From Chloroflexota bacterium (GTDB lineage Bacteria; Chloroflexota; UBA6077; CF-72): a stretch of 7,896 nucleotides of DNA. The DNA is taken from positions 1-7,896 of the forward strand of contig JAFAPL010000031.1 of the NCBI GenBank assembly GCA_019247135.1, written 5' to 3'. Positions 6,450-7,896 of this stretch are shown one piece after another. Under the pieces are notes generated by a model, which was not told the DNA's origin, searched no databases, and worked only from the letters and a program-made list of their open reading frames with translations. Each line of letters starts with the position of its first letter. Within the stretch, counting starts at the first letter, position 1. Position numbers and translations under genes: made by a program.

Positions 6450-6543
6450 ATTGCGACCGCAACCATGAGCTCGCGGGCTGGCGGCTGCTGCTGGCCCATT
6501 GTTCAACTTCCAGTTGAGGAGTCTGGTTGTGGGTCAACTAGCG
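6450..6543. repeat. Dispersed intergenic element, copy B
   Basis: It carries the same ordered blocks as 1436-1524: ATTGCGACC (6450-6458), CGCGGGCTGGCG (6472-6483) and ATTGTTCAACTT (6498-6509), then GTTGAGGA. The palindrome has decayed to an inverted repeat with 6-bp arms, TCAACT (6503-6508) and AGTTGA (6512-6517). Its right end runs into the last codons and stop of the alpha/beta hydrolase gene. Like copy A, it lies between convergent genes. Confidence 0.7.
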
Positions 6544-7319
6544 TTCGAGGCGCAGAACGCCAGGACCGCGGATGCGACATCAGCGGGGTGGCTCGCGTAC
6601 AGGCTGTGGGTCGCGCCCTCGATCTTGCGCCGTTCAGCCTGGGGAAGGCGGCTGACGAACGCCTCCGCCGCGGCGTCGCCGAGAATTCCGCCGTACTCCG
6701 GGTCGGCCTGCAACACGAGTGTTGGCTGTTTCACCGTCGGCGCTTCGGCTCGGTCGGCCCGATTGAGCATCGCTTCGAACGCGGCGTCGGCCGCCTGACG
6801 GAACATGCGCGCAAGCTGCTCGGCCAACAGCTTGCCACCGCTCGGATTGCGTTCCAGCAGATACGCTTCGAGCTCGCCGGGTGGCGCGTGCCGGAGTCGG
6901 TACACGTCGGGCACCTCGGGATTTCCCATGCCCGGATCTAACGGCGGGTCCAGCAGAACGACGCGGTCGACCAGCTCAGGCCAGCCGTACGCCAGGTCCA
7001 GCGCGACGAGCGCGCCCAGCGAGTGGCCCACCACCGGCAGCGGCGGTTCGTCGATGATGGCGTCGAGCATCTCGGCGAGATCGGCAGCGTAGTCGGGAGG
7101 CTCGTAACCGCTCGGCGGCGCGTTACTGGCGCCATGACCGCGCAGATCCGGCGCGACTGCCGCAAAGTGCGGCAGCAAACGTCGCCCGAACGCCTGCCAC
7201 ACACTGCCCGTCACACCCAGGCCGTGCAAAAGCAAGATCGGCGGCGCGACCGGGTCCACTACCCGCCGCACGTGTAGCTGCACGCCACGTCCGGGCGCGG
7301 AGGAGTCTTCCCAGCGCAC
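6534..7319 (-). CDS. Alpha/beta-fold hydrolase
   Basis: The 261-residue protein has the classic alpha/beta hydrolase order. The oxyanion-hole segment LLHGLGVTGSVW is at about 30-41, then DLRGHGAS (58-65). The nucleophile elbow GHSLG carries Ser100. A segment LVLQADPEYGG holds a candidate acid, Asp206; Asp124 after strand six is an alternative. GATHSLY carries the catalytic His238. Length is normal. It probably hydrolyses an ester, lactone or related bond, but the substrate cannot be read from sequence. There is no signal peptide, so it is likely cytoplasmic. Start: GTG 7319, forced because the upstream gene's TGA stop is in the same frame only one codon earlier. That spacing implies co-transcription and translational coupling with the HAD phosphatase. 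The family is certain, the specific function unknown. Confidence 0.93.
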   Translation of the reverse strand: MRWEDSSAPGRGVQLHVRRVVDPVAPPILLLHGLGVTGSVWQAFGRRLLPHFAAVAPDLRGHGASNAPPSGYEPPDYAADLAEMLDAIIDEPPLPVVGHSLGALVALDLAYGWPELVDRVVLLDPPLDPGMGNPEVPDVYRLRHAPPGELEAYLLERNPSGGKLLAEQLARMFRQAADAAFEAMLNRADRAEAPTVKQPTLVLQADPEYGGILGDAAAEAFVSRLPQAERRKIEGATHSLYASHPADVASAVLAFCASNAS

Positions 7320-7322
7320 GGC

Positions 7323-7896
7323 TCAACGCCAGCCCAAGAGCGCGGCGACGCTGGCCAGGTCCGCTGCAATCGCGTCTGGTTGCGCGCTTTGCTCGCGCTG
7401 TGCGCTTTGCTCGCTTCGCTCGCGCGGGGGCAGCCCCGCAACATCCTGGGCTCGCTCCGCTCGCTGCGCTCGCTGCGCTCGCGCGACACCGCTCAGCACC
7501 AGAATGGTGTGCAGCCCAGCGCGGCGGCCGCCGGCTATGTCCGTCTCGAGCCGATCGCCGATCATGACCACCTGGTGCGGCTGCAGGCCACCCAGTCGGC
7601 GCAGGCCGTCTTCGAACAAACCTGGCTCGGGTTTACCGACCACGATTGGCTCGACCGCCGTCGCGGCCTGAATCGCCGCGACGATGCTGCCTGCGCCCGG
7701 AAGCACTTCGCCGCCCTCGATGGGCAACAGCGCGTCGGCGTTCGTGGCGACGAATCGAGCGCCCGCTCGAATACTGCGTGTCGCGAGCGTCAACTTCTCA
7801 TAGTCGAACGTGCGATCCAGCCCGGCAAGCACCCAATCGACGTCGAGCTGCCCGTCTTCGACGATCTCCAGGCCTTCCCGCAGGACCGCCTGGCGC
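7323..7896 (-). CDS. HAD-IIA (NagD-like) phosphatase, C-terminal part (5' end outside window)
   Basis: HAD-IIA enzymes are cytoplasmic phosphatases acting on small phosphorylated metabolites such as sugar phosphates, nitrophenyl phosphate or phosphoglycolate. The frame stays open to the right edge, so the N-terminus with the nucleophile DxD motif is not visible; about 190 residues are. Supporting segments are VLAGLDRTFDYEKLTLAT, GARFVATNAD, the cap-to-core segment with conserved Lys in VVGKPEPGLFED, and the acidic motif VVMIGDRLETDIAGGRRAGL. Between LVLSGVARA and QPDAIAADL there is an unusual stretch of about 35 residues built of RAQ/RAE-like and EQSAQ-like repeats, which the family does not normally have. 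The protein ends LLGWR. The alpha/beta hydrolase starts one codon beyond the stop. The family call is firm; the exact substrate is unknown. Confidence 0.92.
   Translation of the reverse strand, partial: RQAVLREGLEIVEDGQLDVDWVLAGLDRTFDYEKLTLATRSIRAGARFVATNADALLPIEGGEVLPGAGSIVAAIQAATAVEPIVVGKPEPGLFEDGLRRLGGLQPHQVVMIGDRLETDIAGGRRAGLHTILVLSGVARAQRAQRAERAQDVAGLPPRERSEQSAQREQSAQPDAIAADLASVAALLGWR
7382..7484. repeat. Repeat-rich insertion inside the HAD phosphatase gene
   Basis: On the plus strand a 13-bp direct repeat GCGCTTTGCTCGC occurs at 7384-7396 and 7402-7414. A perfect hairpin follows (GCGGGG 7424-7429, loop GCAG, CCCCGC 7434-7439). Then four 9-bp units built on GCTCGCT start at 7450, 7459, 7468 and 7477. 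The periods (18 and 9 bp) are multiples of three, so the host frame stays open and the protein gains a three-residue repeat. Confidence 0.8.

Noticed and set aside
7382..7484. Possible CRISPR array
   Set aside because: Repeats are 9-13 bp, have no unique spacers of constant length, and sit in frame within a gene; no cas gene is present.

Overview
The window is a GC-rich bacterial chromosome segment with tightly packed genes and short intergenic gaps. The gene mix is a homoserine dehydrogenase followed by an ACT/DUF5612 protein, MutS2, a nickel superoxide dismutase with its own S26-type protease, and a HAD-IIA phosphatase. This fits a Chloroflexota-like bacterium best, but that is an inference from gene content and could be wrong.

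Layout. (1) 2-1408, plus strand: the 3' end of homoserine dehydrogenase (hom), then, 6 bp later, a protein with an ACT domain and a DUF5612 domain. They look like one operon for aspartate-family amino acid synthesis plus a probable amino-acid sensor. (2) 1409-1656: a convergent intergenic region holding an imperfect duplication of the 3' end of the ACT gene and a palindrome-bearing element. (3) 1657-4940, minus strand: mutS2 (ATPase plus Smr domain; DNA or ribosome quality control) and, downstream of it, a six-helix membrane protein with a C-terminal cyclic-nucleotide-binding-like domain. (4) 4941-5110: the upstream region of mutS2 and a strong intrinsic terminator for sodN. (5) 5111-6394: sodN (minus) and its maturation protease sodX (plus), divergent across about 56 bp, then a small plus-strand protein with one membrane helix and a coiled coil. 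(6) 6395-6533: a second convergent intergenic region carrying a diverged copy of the same palindrome-bearing element. (7) 6534-7896, minus strand: a HAD-IIA phosphatase that runs off the right edge and, one codon beyond its stop, an alpha/beta hydrolase. The HAD gene carries an in-frame repeat-rich insertion near its C-terminus.

The best-supported functional unit is the Ni-SOD pair: SodN keeps the nickel-hook residues behind a leader, and SodX has the Ser/Lys dyad expected to remove that leader. The least explained features are the element shared by the two convergent intergenic regions and the repeat insertion in the HAD gene. I saw no tRNA, rRNA, CRISPR array, transposase or phage gene.
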